This document shows positions 1 to 12,000 of a DNA stretch of 64,000 nucleotides, piece after piece; within the stretch, counting starts at the first letter, position 1, and every line of letters begins with the position of its first letter. The translations under genes and the position numbers were made by a program. Source of the DNA: Chondrosia reniformis (taxonomy: Eukaryota; Porifera; Demospongiae; Chondrillida; Chondrillidae). The notes beneath the pieces are model-generated. The model did no database searches and was not told the origin of the DNA. It saw only the letters and a program-made list of their open reading frames with translations. The DNA is taken from the NCBI GenBank assembly GCA_947172415.1, contig OX359196.1, positions 1,924,501 through 1,988,500 of the forward strand, in the 5' to 3' direction.

Positions 1-3000
1 TGAGTGTTTGTGCATTTCTAAGATATGTTTGCCGGTTGTATGTAACAGCTCTCCTGAGGGATTCATGCCAGATTACAAGGCTCCTGAGATGAAAGATGAT
101 GTTCACTTAGGTGTACATGGCAGAGCTCCGAGACAAAATGTTGACTGTAAAGGTAGCAATTCTACATTCATTTAACTAATTTGCAAAAATGTCTTTGCTC
201 TCAATTATTGTATTTGTTACTTCCTAAACTTTATATGTGTATACGGTACACGCCAAAATAAAGGTTACACTAACTACACATAAATTTAACTGTTTTCCAA
301 CAGGTGTTTACAGTTAACCAATAACCATTTCTTTGCATAACATACGTATAAATATGCATATAGCAGATATGAATTATAATACATTTCTATAAAAATGTAC
401 CCACAGTATGTAAGACTTTCAATTTTGAATGAATAAGTAAAGCAATGGCCGCAGGCTCCTTTAGGCTACTTTTTTCCTGCCATTGGTTTGCTTTCTGAAG
501 TTTAAATGTTCTTACTTTTATTATCCAATTTAGCTATTGTAGTGCTGGTAATTATATAGTGCTTCATTTCATTACATTAGGAATTATAGTGTTTCATTTC
601 ATTACAATAGGAGTCCCCACTGCCCAGTCTCTGTTGCTGTGCTGCTGGCACAGTATGAAGGAAATATCACTACTCTTTGGAGAAATAGTTGTAAGGAAAT
701 CTAAGCCTTCATCAGTAGCTGATAATTTGATAAGCCCTGAAAAGGTAACTGACATAAGCAATGAAGGTACTCTTTGTCTGTTTATATTCTTGTATCATGA
801 GATATAAAGTTTTGTTTTTTATTGATGTCTGTTTATGCCTAGTTTTGTCTGGTTGGAGACTTCTTTATCACTTTACTCAATGATGCTCGACATAGAGGTG
901 CCTTTGAAATGGGCTATGTAGGATTCAAGAATTTTTGCAGTAGTCTTTGGACAATGAGTTCGCCTAACAATATTGGCTTAAGTAGACAGAGCTTGAAGGA
1001 TTGGCTTGACAATGGGATTCAGTCCTTGCAGACCACATCCATTGGAAACATTACAAGAAGATCAGGAGGGCTGCCTTATTACTTTCAGGTGAGTTATTGA
1101 ATCTTTATTGCCTTATTACTTTCAGGTGAGTTATTGAATCTTTATTGTGGTTAATTTGCCTGTGATTTAATTAACTTCTGTTACCAGCTACTAAGGTCCT
1201 AATTTTTTGATTAGACTTTTTGTATAATTGCATAGGCAATTCTTTCAAGTGCTCCTCCTGCTGAAACTCACCAGTTGCTGGAGTATGTTTTCAAAGAGTT
1301 AGTTAAAGTAGTGACGACATCCACTCTGACCTTCCCTTCAAAGTCTGACAATATTGGATCTGATAGCATCAGAGATGTTGGTGAAGTATATCTGCTGCAA
1401 TGTGTATATATAGCTGAACATGTATGTTTTTGAGATCTAGTAATTGGATTTTAACCATTTCTACGTGTCCTTGGTGTTACCTGTGTTAGCAGTTTATAGA
1501 AAACTTCCTGTTTTCTCTGTAGGGCTCAAATGTTTCCCCAAATTCCACCTTCCTCCCCAGGAGGTTTTTTCCCATTGTAGCCAAAGTATCAGAGAAAAAT
1601 ATATTGCCTGCCAGTATAGAAATACTGAATTAGGTTTTATTTTTCAAATAGAGACCCAGAGAGAAGCTCCTCCTAAGTGACCTTTGTACTGCTGTCTCTT
1701 TTTCACTTTGATTTTCAGATCCAAAAATCTGAAATTCAAAGATCGAAAAATTCTATTTTTTTTCCTACATAAGACCAGAGTGAAGTACATAGGACAGTGT
1801 GATTGCTCTCCTTAAATAGTTTGTCTATGTAGTACTATGGAGCTGGTTTGATCTCCTCTTTAGTTTGAGAATGAGGGATTGGTTCCTGAACCAGCTGCAG
1901 TGCATGCTCTTAATGTTTTAAGAGCCCTCGTGAAAGACACAAAACTTGGAGAGAGTATTTTACCATTCTTAAGTGAAGTTTATATGCTTGCTGTAGAAGG
2001 ATATGCATCGGAGCACTGGGCTGTAAGTACTGTAATCTAGTGATGTTTCAATTTGTAAGAAATGCTATGTCTGTACATATTTAAGGATAGAATGCAAAAC
2101 GTATGTCAGCGTTTTTTATATGTGAAAAATCAAACTTACCCATAACTTGCGATATCCACTGTAGTTTCTTAATAAGGTTAACCATTGTAAAATATGCTCC
2201 AATCAAGGAGCACAAGGTAAATCCTTTCTACAGAGGATCTGTAGACAGTTTGTATGTTCTAAACTCTTAGGAACAGTAAAAATTTATATTTAGTTAACTG
2301 AAATGGATAATGATTCATTTATTCACTGTAATCCTTGACATTTGACTCCTATGAAATTTCATGTTCTTAGTCTTTTTCTTGCGGTTCTTTCATATGAGCA
2401 CTATTTATCAGGTGGTAATCATCCCCGGACAGTATCTTGTATGTAACTACAAAACGCTCTATCCCTATAAAAAAGTTGGCATGCCTAAGGCCTGTTATCA
2501 GAGAGTACAGTAGTACTCTCTAAGCAGGAATGGCGGGAAACAAATGGCCACCCTATCACCACCTCATAAATCGCCAACGAAGCGATTTTTGGTTATATTC
2601 AGTTATTTGCAGCCTAAATGCCAAAATATGTTTCGACTCTCTACACGCTCTACAGCATTCAAAAAGCGGCTAACCAGGAATAGACCCATTTCCAAAATAC
2701 ATTTTTTTTTTCTTCTTTTATTGCGCTAATATGTGAACTTATGCAGGCACGTACTAGTTATAAATTGTTATAAATATTTCTGAACTAGGGAATAGATAGC
2801 CCTAAATCTGAATGCGCTCTACAAGAAGCATGTTAATTGTGAAATGTGAAAATTGTGGTCTTCTCGGACGCCATTTTTTTATTAAGAAATTATGGTTTTC
2901 GGCATATTTCACTTGTCTAAGACGTTATTTTGAGATTTTCGCCAAGAAGACTTTCAAATCTAAAACAAGTAATATTAAGAAGAAAAAATGGGGAATACAA

Positions 3001-6000
3001 GTAAATAAAAAACATTTACAAAAATGATGTTAGAAGTAGGAATGGCAGTGTTCACTAATACATCTGCAAAAAGAATCAAAACAAGACACTGATTATATGA
3101 TAAGGCTAATCATACAGAAGTTGCATATATACTGAAATTTAAGTAACTTAACCATACACTTCTGTGTTTGGGCGCACTAACCTGAAGTAGGAATGGTGCA
3201 CCCAAACACAAATGCTCTATCCCTATAAAAAAGTTGGCCTGTCTAAGGCCTGTTATAAGATGGTTAGACAGGCAAAGTAACTGTGTCAGGGCTGTAACAG
3301 GTCTGTAGATGTTTCCGTTGTGTCACAGGCTTACAACAGGCCTACTTTTTACAGGCTCTCTCGGTAATAGAAGTATCTTACATGTAACAAGCCTGTCAAA
3401 TGACTGTTGCACTAATTAGCGCTTCATTAGCAAAATGGTACAAATTTCTTTGAATAGGCCTGTATGGCTAGGTAGGTTTTCCATGTAGCTAATCATTTGT
3501 CACTAGCCTGAACAATTTATCAAAAAAATTTAATATTCCAAAGTTTCGAAACCTACGGTATATTCAGTAAAAAAGTTAACGTTTTACGCCCGTAGCCCTA
3601 GCCGTAGTACGCCCGTAGCCGTAGCCATGTACACTCGTTACCGTACCCGTACCGGTTGCACATACGTAGTTGAAAGCGTACTACGTATACGCCCTATATT
3701 TACTTGTACGCGAGCGAATTGTTAGTTTCCGCCTCCTCCGAGTGATTTGCATCTATTCCAGGGCCCGCAAACGTTTCCCCACCCATACGTACGTATATAG
3801 TCACTATAAGCGTACCCATTTGAACTGCCAAACCGTAGTAGGTGTTCTTGCCTGTCTGAACTGTACAACTCTGGTTTGTCACAAGGGGACACGGATCTAC
3901 AATGTCCCTCAGTGGCACAACGCTCACGCAGTCCTCCTCCTTCCAGTAAACAAGCACATGATCCTCTGTGGAAGTTTGGAATTGATTGTATGTACGGGCG
4001 TAGAACGTTAACTTTTTTACTGAATATACCGTATGCAGGGATTATCATCAGGGAATGAAAAAAACAGTGATGTTGTGACAATATATAGCTAGCAAATAAA
4101 AGCGTTAACCAGTTCAAACCAGATCAAAACAATTAAAACAATTAACTGTGTGTGGTTAAATACTAAGCAGTATAAGTAATTACTGGCTATTTAGCAAAGC
4201 CAGGTACACAAACGGAAGTGGACCATGTTCCCTGTTGAGGGGGGCTCGCTCCTTGTAGATGTACCAAGACTCCAGGTGTGATCTTTGGTAAAAAGCCTGA
4301 CAAGAGTCCAAAACCATGGCACTTGGCCAATCCACCTCATGACCAGTGTTCATGGTGTGCTTGGCTAATGCTGACAAGTTCGAGTTACCTGTGAACACTG
4401 CTCGCTGGTGCCCATTCAGTCGTGCGGCCAAGGACCTCTTGGACTGTCCAACATAGGAGCTATTGCAGTCCTTGCATGGGATTCTGTACACTATCCCACT
4501 GTGTGCCTCCTGGGGTACAGGATCCTTTGGTCTGGTAAGCAGTCAGCGTAGTGTCTGGTGTGGACGAAAACAGACCCTGATGTTGAGGCTGTCAAGAACT
4601 CTCCTGATGGGTTCTGATAGACCTTGGACGTAAGGTAGGATGATTGTGGCAGCTGGCTGCTGAAGTCCGGGTGTCATCCGGGTGGTCTGGCCTGTGCGCA
4701 GGGCTGTCTTACGTATTAAATGTCTAGGATAGCTGTTGTGTCCGAGTGCTCTGGAGACATGAGACTCTTCATTTGTGCACTGTAGTGGGTTAGAGGACAA
4801 TGCCTTGGCGCGGTGGTAAAGGTCCTGATCACTGACACCTTGTGTGCCAGAGGATGGTGGGACGTAAAGTCCAGGTACTTGTCTGTATGGGTGGACTTTC
4901 TGAACACCAACGTAGATATGGTTCCATCTGCTTGGTGGGTAAGAAGCTCGTCCAGGAATGGAAGGGACTGGTCGGACTCTTTCTCGACTGTGAACTGGAT
5001 ATGTGGACTGATAGAATTGAGATGATGGTGGAAGGTGGGCACCGGCTCTGTTGGGATGGCAGTACATGTATCATCCACATAACACTTCCAGAAACGGGGA
5101 GGTGGATTGAAAGTGGAGATGGCTTGTTGTTCAATCTCTTCCATCACCAGGTTTGCCACTGTAACCGATACTGGAGACCCCATTGCTGTGCCAAACGTCT
5201 GTTGGTAGTACTGTCCTCGGAAGGAGAAGAAGGTAGCATCTAAACAGAGGCGCAAAAGAGAGGTAATGCTCTGCACACTGAGGTCCGTCCTCTCACTCAA
5301 GGTGTCATCCATGGATAGGCGGAAGGCAGCATCAACTGCCAGGTCTGTGGGGATGTTGGTAAAAAGTGAAATGACATCAAATGATACCAGGGACTCTCCC
5401 TTCATCTCCTGAGTTACAATGAAGTCTGCAAAGTCTTTGGAATTGCGAACTGCAGATGAAGAGGTACCAACTAAAGGGGAGAGGAGATGGGACAAATGTT
5501 GAGATAAGTGGTAAGTGGGTGACTGAATGAAAGAAACAATTGGTCGCAAGGGGGTCCCTGGCTTATGTACTTTAGGTAGTCCATACAGGAGGGGTGTCCT
5601 ACCGGCCGGGCTGCGTAATCTCTGGTATACCGTGTCTGACAGCTCACCCTTCTTCCTGAGGTCCAGTAGCATGGAGTTCATCCTTCGTTCCAGCCCTAGA
5701 GATGGGTCTTTCTCGATCCGGCAGTAGGTGATGGTGTCTTGGAGCATGCTATGCAGCTTACCATCATAGTCTTCACGATCCATGACAACTGTTGCTCTCC
5801 CTTTATCTGCTGGAATAATGATCAGGCTCTTCTCTTATTTCAACTCCTTAAGTGCTTTAGACTCTCCAGGTGTGAGGTTGCTGGGAGGGATGTTGTGTCT
5901 CGCCAATAAGCTGGAGATCCTCAGTCTGGCCTCCGCTGCAGCAATCGGCTGGTTGGTCCTCCGTAGGGCCGACTCAACTGTGGAAACGATCTCTGGTAAG

Positions 6001-9000
6001 GGAATCTTACGCGGGGCTGGGGCGAAGTTCATTCCGCGGGACAATACTCGTTTCTGATCGTCGGAGAGGGTCTTTGACGAAAGGTCGACGATCCAGCGGG
6101 CCTGCGTTTGTGGTCTTGGATAGTTTCTTTGAACCAAAACTTAGAATTTTCTCTTCTGTTGCGTCTTCGTCTTTTTCGTCTCACAGGCTTCCGCCTTTTC
6201 ACGAAGGACCATCAGCGCCTGGATGTGCTGCTGTCGTAGCGTGTGTTCGAGCTGTCTCCTTTGGAAGAAAAGGTCCAGCTCTAACTCCTTGCCAATAAAT
6301 GAATAAGATATGACTGAATTAAAAGATAGAAGTTAGTCACCATCTATTTGTGTACAAATAGATACAATAAATGTTCTCTGAGTAGTCTTAATAGAAATTC
6401 ATTTGCAAGAAATAGAATACAAAGGAGCACAAATGAGTGATTCTGGTGAAGACAGAACACTAGAAACACATGTACAGTGTGGAATGTTGAATAGTGGAAT
6501 ACAACTATGGACCAAGATGGATGCTACAATAGCAAAATTCAAATTTGTGTCTTCATTGACCACAGTAGGCTATCATAAATTACTGAGCGTGGATAACATA
6601 TGAATTTGCATTTGTACTCCACTTCCAGCTTCTTTATTAGTATGGCTTCTTCTCCCATGGTTTATGCTGCTGCTAGCCAAATCAGAAGACACATTGTTAA
6701 CATTAGGTCCTACAGCATCTTTGTAAAGGTTCAAAAACTGCGTCTCTAGATGCTCTAAAAGTCGACAGATGAACCTTTACAAAGATAAGTTCGACGCAGT
6801 TAGAAGAAATCCTTATTCCATTATTGTCCTACAGCATGTTTGAGTAACACTACCAATCGAGCCACTGTATTGGCTTCCGAATGATAAAGGGTTAATTATT
6901 TGGTACTCATAATATTGATGTCTGCATGGATAAGCTACGTACCTTGATTAATCTTCTGTGTAACCGTTATGTTAACATCCAGTTGTTGATGCTTAAGGCT
7001 CAGTTGTCGAAAGCTTCTTTTAAGGCATGCCACATACACAGTGTAGCAATGTTAATGTATTTTTTTCTTTTTTAGGTACGTAACAGTTCTACTATGTTGT
7101 TCACTTCACTTCAAACAAGGATATTTGGAGTTAAAACAGTACAAGATGAACACCAGAGGCAAAATAAAATGACTAGTAGAAAATTCTTTGCACAATTTCC
7201 TGATATTGGCTCCTTCTTGAGGAAGAAGCTTGAAAGCACTGTGCTCTCACTGGAAATGTAAATATAGTGTTAATGGAAGACTTAATCTTATGTGATGATG
7301 ATCTTTTGTCTTTTTCATAGGTTGAACTGTGCAGTGTTTCCAATTTTGTTAAGTCTGAGCAGACTATCACCATCTCCTTTAGATGACAAAGAATCAGATT
7401 CTAGTCTTGAAGTTTTCATACCACTTTTGAAAAGGTTTGTGTATATTTTTAATACAGCACTATTGACCAATAATCGCACTGCTGTGCTAAGCCAGCTTAG
7501 TCTGCATGTGCTATACAGCTTAATACAGTCGACTCCTGATACAACGAACACCAAAATCCCAGTATAATTGTTCATTATAAAAGAAGTTCTTTATAACCAA
7601 ATGTACTTTATTTACATATACGGTACACGTCACAAGTAACTTACGACAAATTCTGAGGAATTCCGTTGCGGATTCCTGTGAATTGATGCGCAGCCGTATC
7701 AATGTTTTCTCTTAACTTTTCCTATATTTTTGTCTATATATTAGCTCATAGATTGGAAACTGGCATTTAAAACTACAGTGAGAATCAATAGATTCCAAGT
7801 CATTAAAAATAACCTCTAGGGATGAAGAAAGTGCTCCTATTACCTTTTCTACTGGGCCTAACTATATTCACTAATGGTGCTCCAGCAACTGATAGCCATG
7901 CAGAGGAAGCTTGAAGGCAGACTCAAATTGTTTGACTGAATTTCAAGAGTGCAAGGAAAAGGAATCTAAGGAAGATTGTGAAAGGGAATTTATTGAATTC
8001 CTTTTTAACAATATTGGCTATGCGTCTGTGCCGTGTCTGCGGAACGTCTGTGCTCTGTCCGCGAACGTGTGCTCTGTTTGCGGAACGTACGTACATAAGT
8101 ATTCTGTCTGCAAAACGTGTGTGTGCTTTGCAGCCTACCCACAAAGTGATTTGTGGATCTTGCGAAACGTACGCAGGAGAGGACACCAAACAAATCCCAA
8201 GATGCTAATCATAGTTGCTCGAATTCGAGTAGGCAGTAACATAATTCCTTTAAATACATACGTATGTATTTTCAAGTATACATATAATATCGCACCTCGT
8301 TAAACAAATATTGCACCTCAGTAAACAAACACTGCGCCCACAATATCGCAATATCTATCGCATTGGCAAGGAAATGGTGTCAGGCATCGTGACACATCGG
8401 ATCCACAGAATGGCACAGATCCTTCTCGGCGATTCCACGGACATTTCACCAGGTGTCCACAGACAATTTGTGAGGTGTCACAGACGCTTCCCTGATGACT
8501 GCACTTTGCCGCACGGGAATCTGCAGATTACCTATGTTACTTGTGACATGTACCATAACTATACAAATAAACAACTCATCAGTGCAGTATGAATACAGTA
8601 AACAGCTGTAGAATGCTTAGAAAATTAAAATTATGTAAAATAGTATACAGTAGAATCTCGTTAACACGAAATCCAAGGGACTGCTTACAAATTTCGTGTT
8701 AAAAGTATTTCATGTTCACAGTATAATCCTTAAAGAGAAGTATAGTGTACATAGAAATGTAGTATTAAGATTTATAAGAGACTAATTATAGTCCTGCCAA
8801 TTCACTTGCCTCACGGGTACGTTTTTGCGGCAAATAGCCTGAAACCAAAGCAACAAAGCGTCCTCTACCTCTTCAAATTTTGCCATCCGTAGACGCTTCC
8901 TTTTTGGCTCGAATGTTGACGTTTCAAAAGCGTGTAAGAGACGGGTCTTGTCCCAGATAAAGTTGAATTGACAATGCCGAATTCCTTTGCAATTCTACCT

Positions 9001-12000
9001 TTTGCACCATCTGACCACTGCTTTGTTTTATAGCCTTCAATATTTGCACCTTTTTTTACTGGTTAACGATTTCTGCTTAGCCGCCATAATTAAATTTCTT
9101 ATTAAATGATTTTAACACTTTGTGCGTGCCACATTTCTTTCACGGTAACCGATTTTTAGTGCTATCAAATTTCGTGTTAAAGGATAATAATGTATGGGGA
9201 AGTATAGCGCAAATATGGGGACCAATTAAAACTTTCGTTTTAAGCGATTTTTCACGTTAACCGATTTCGTGTTGACGAGATTCTACTGTATTATAATGGT
9301 GCTCAGGGTGGACTTTGCAACTGAAAATTTATACAAATACCCTTCTCCTACCTTCCTTTATCTACTTGGTGCAGTAACTTTGGTTTAAGAATGATAAATA
9401 AATGCCGTTTTGGCTTCACACATACATAATTATAAGTTAACATGTTCGTTATCATAGAAGTTTCTTTGTTCTAAACAGAAGGAATTGAATGGACAGGAAA
9501 TTGTTTTTTGACAATTGTTTGTTATAACCCAAAATTCGTTATAAGTGGAGTCAACTGTATATGGATAAGATTTAGTGCATATCTGAAGTAATGGCTAGTA
9601 GTTTGCTTATCACTGTTTCACTTTTTGCCCTTCATTAAGTCTTTTAATTAAAGAGCGCTGTAGCTAATCAATTCCTCCATAAAATCAGTAATCACTTTCC
9701 ATTATATTTACCTTCTATTACAATTGAGAAAATCAGCAAAAGCAACAATATCAAAAAAAATTGTAAATTTTACTGTAATGCTTCTTATTAGGTGTGCTAG
9801 TAGCCCAGTGTGGAAAGTGAGAGCTTTAACTGCAAGGACCTTTGCAGCTATAGTACCCACCAAAAATGTACTTGAGGAGGTTCTTAAACTTCTGAATGTT
9901 TTACCCATGTCAGCTCAAGTGAATGTTTCTCATAACAAGCTGCATGGCATCTTGCTGATGATCAGTGAACTCGTAACACAAGTATGTGCATGAACATTGT
10001 ACGAAATCATCTCTACATGGTGTTAACCAGACATCTAAGAACCAGCAAGTAGTTTGAGTTTGGTAGTGCCATGCAGGAATATGTTTTAAACTTGTTAATA
10101 TTTTATACTTGTTAAAGTTTGTGCATAATTTAAGATTCTGAAAGAACCTAGTATAATGTTTGTTCGTTCATCAAATCCTATACTTTGTCTCACATGCTAT
10201 ATACTCTTTTCTTCACATAGCTTTCACTTGAAGCAAATAAAGAACATAGGCCTCAAGACTTCAGTCAACTTTTGGAGTCATTGTTTCAAGTCTCTTGGCT
10301 TGGATTGAAGTATGTATGGATACTTTCATATGATAGTGTAGGTAAATTGGATATTAGCTGAACTTGTACACTTTGTGTTACTTGCAGTGGAAACTCCTGT
10401 TGTATCACCAAAGTGGTGTACCTTAAAGTTGTTACAAGGCTAATACACTCCATCTCTAAAGTTATTTCTGCTCGGAAGAGCCTTAACAGTGCAGTCAAAT
10501 TTGAGGAGATGTTGACATCAGAAATTGTGATGTCATTTGGTATCAAAGACGAGGAGTGGTCGTGCCACTCTGGTTTGGAGGATGTCCTTGTAGCCCAATG
10601 TGTTCTACTTACATCCCTCAACCTGTCAAAAGATATTAGCAAAGCCTTTCTCCAAAAGCTTGCAGAGAACCCTTTCAAGTCTTGTAGGCGAGTGTTATGT
10701 AGGACTCTGTTTGAATTGCATGACTGGGAGCTTTCCAGCCAGTTTCTTGGCATTCTCCTAGAAGGACTAAAAGAAGATGAAACCATGGAATTTACTGTAA
10801 GCGCGCATGCTATGAAAAGAATGTGTGTGGTGTTTTGTATATGAGTGTTACATTATCCATATATATAATAATTTAGATTCTAAGAGTGATAGGCAGCATC
10901 ATTTCAGCCAGTGATCAAACAAAATGTGATAATGATTTATCGCTTGTAAGTTGCTGGTGGAGAATTTAAACACGGTTCATATTTTTAAGGGAGTGTACTC
11001 CCTTAAAAATGGCTTTATGGTATGGCTTTAGTTCCATTTTCTCTATTTCTACGTGCACAATTCTTTCATGCAGATTTTGGAGCAAGCTTTAACGATTGGA
11101 ATTAGAAAGTATATTCAGTAAGTGTTAGTAAATCAACATGGTAGCAAGCATAGTTTTATGTTAATCATTCATATAGAACTCCTGTTAGGGAAGTAGTTCT
11201 GGATATCCTTGCACACCTGGGACCGCTTATGAATATTAAGCAACAACACCTTTCACTTTCTGATGTAAGTTTGGTGTGAGAGATACTATAAATCTCATTG
11301 TAAGCTTAATAAGTGCACATTCATATGGAATGATTCTGGATTAAAATCAATTGTAATAAATAGACAAAAACTACTCAATTTATGGTTTTAAACAACATGC
11401 AAAGATGGATAAAAAAGTATTTATGTATTTGGGAGATTTCAGTAGAAATGCAATCCAAAGATAGGATAAGTAGTGTAGTGCTTAAATATAAATTTGATTG
11501 ACATACAAGTTGCAAAGGGCAAATCATTTTTACTGATTTTTTTTCTTGTGAGCCATGTACTGTATATACGTATGGTGTGTATACAATCACCTAGATAGCA
11601 CGAGAGGAGTGTGTTGTATGGCTCTTTCCTTTTCTTTTGTTTTTTTTATGGAAACTCTTACACAATCTTTTGGATTGTTTTCATTAGTACCTCTGCAAAC
11701 ACATTAGCAATTCTTTCATTATCTAGAGTACAGTGAAAACTGGTTAACACAAAGTCGCTTTACACAAAAATTGCTTAACACAAAAGTGTTATTTACTGTA
11801 CTAAAACATGAAAAGTGTCTGTTTTGAGGCCATTTACATAGATCTGTTGGAAATTTGCATCTCCACCTTGTGTAGATTCTAAACCATAACTTGGAGAGCT
11901 ACATAAAATAGGGATTTCATAGTAAACAAAAGATTGAGCTCATCAAGTACCATGTAGTCAAAACTCTTACTGTAAATAAAAACTTTACTACGGGTTGTTT

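Noticed and set aside
3670-4117. Overlapping open frames on both strands
   Set aside because: They lie inside the 480-bp fold-back element, overlap each other and have no recognisable domain.
4180-4491. Free-standing GIY-YIG homing endonuclease
   Set aside because: It directly follows a reverse transcriptase in the order typical of Penelope-like elements.
8035-8130. CRISPR-like or coding tandem array (GCGGAACGT words)
   Set aside because: Units are imperfect, with irregular spacing, inside a transposon in a eukaryotic intron.
11735-11800. CAGTGAAAACTGGTTAACAC as another pogo terminus
   Set aside because: Only one end is seen; no inverse partner or TA-flanked right end found nearby.
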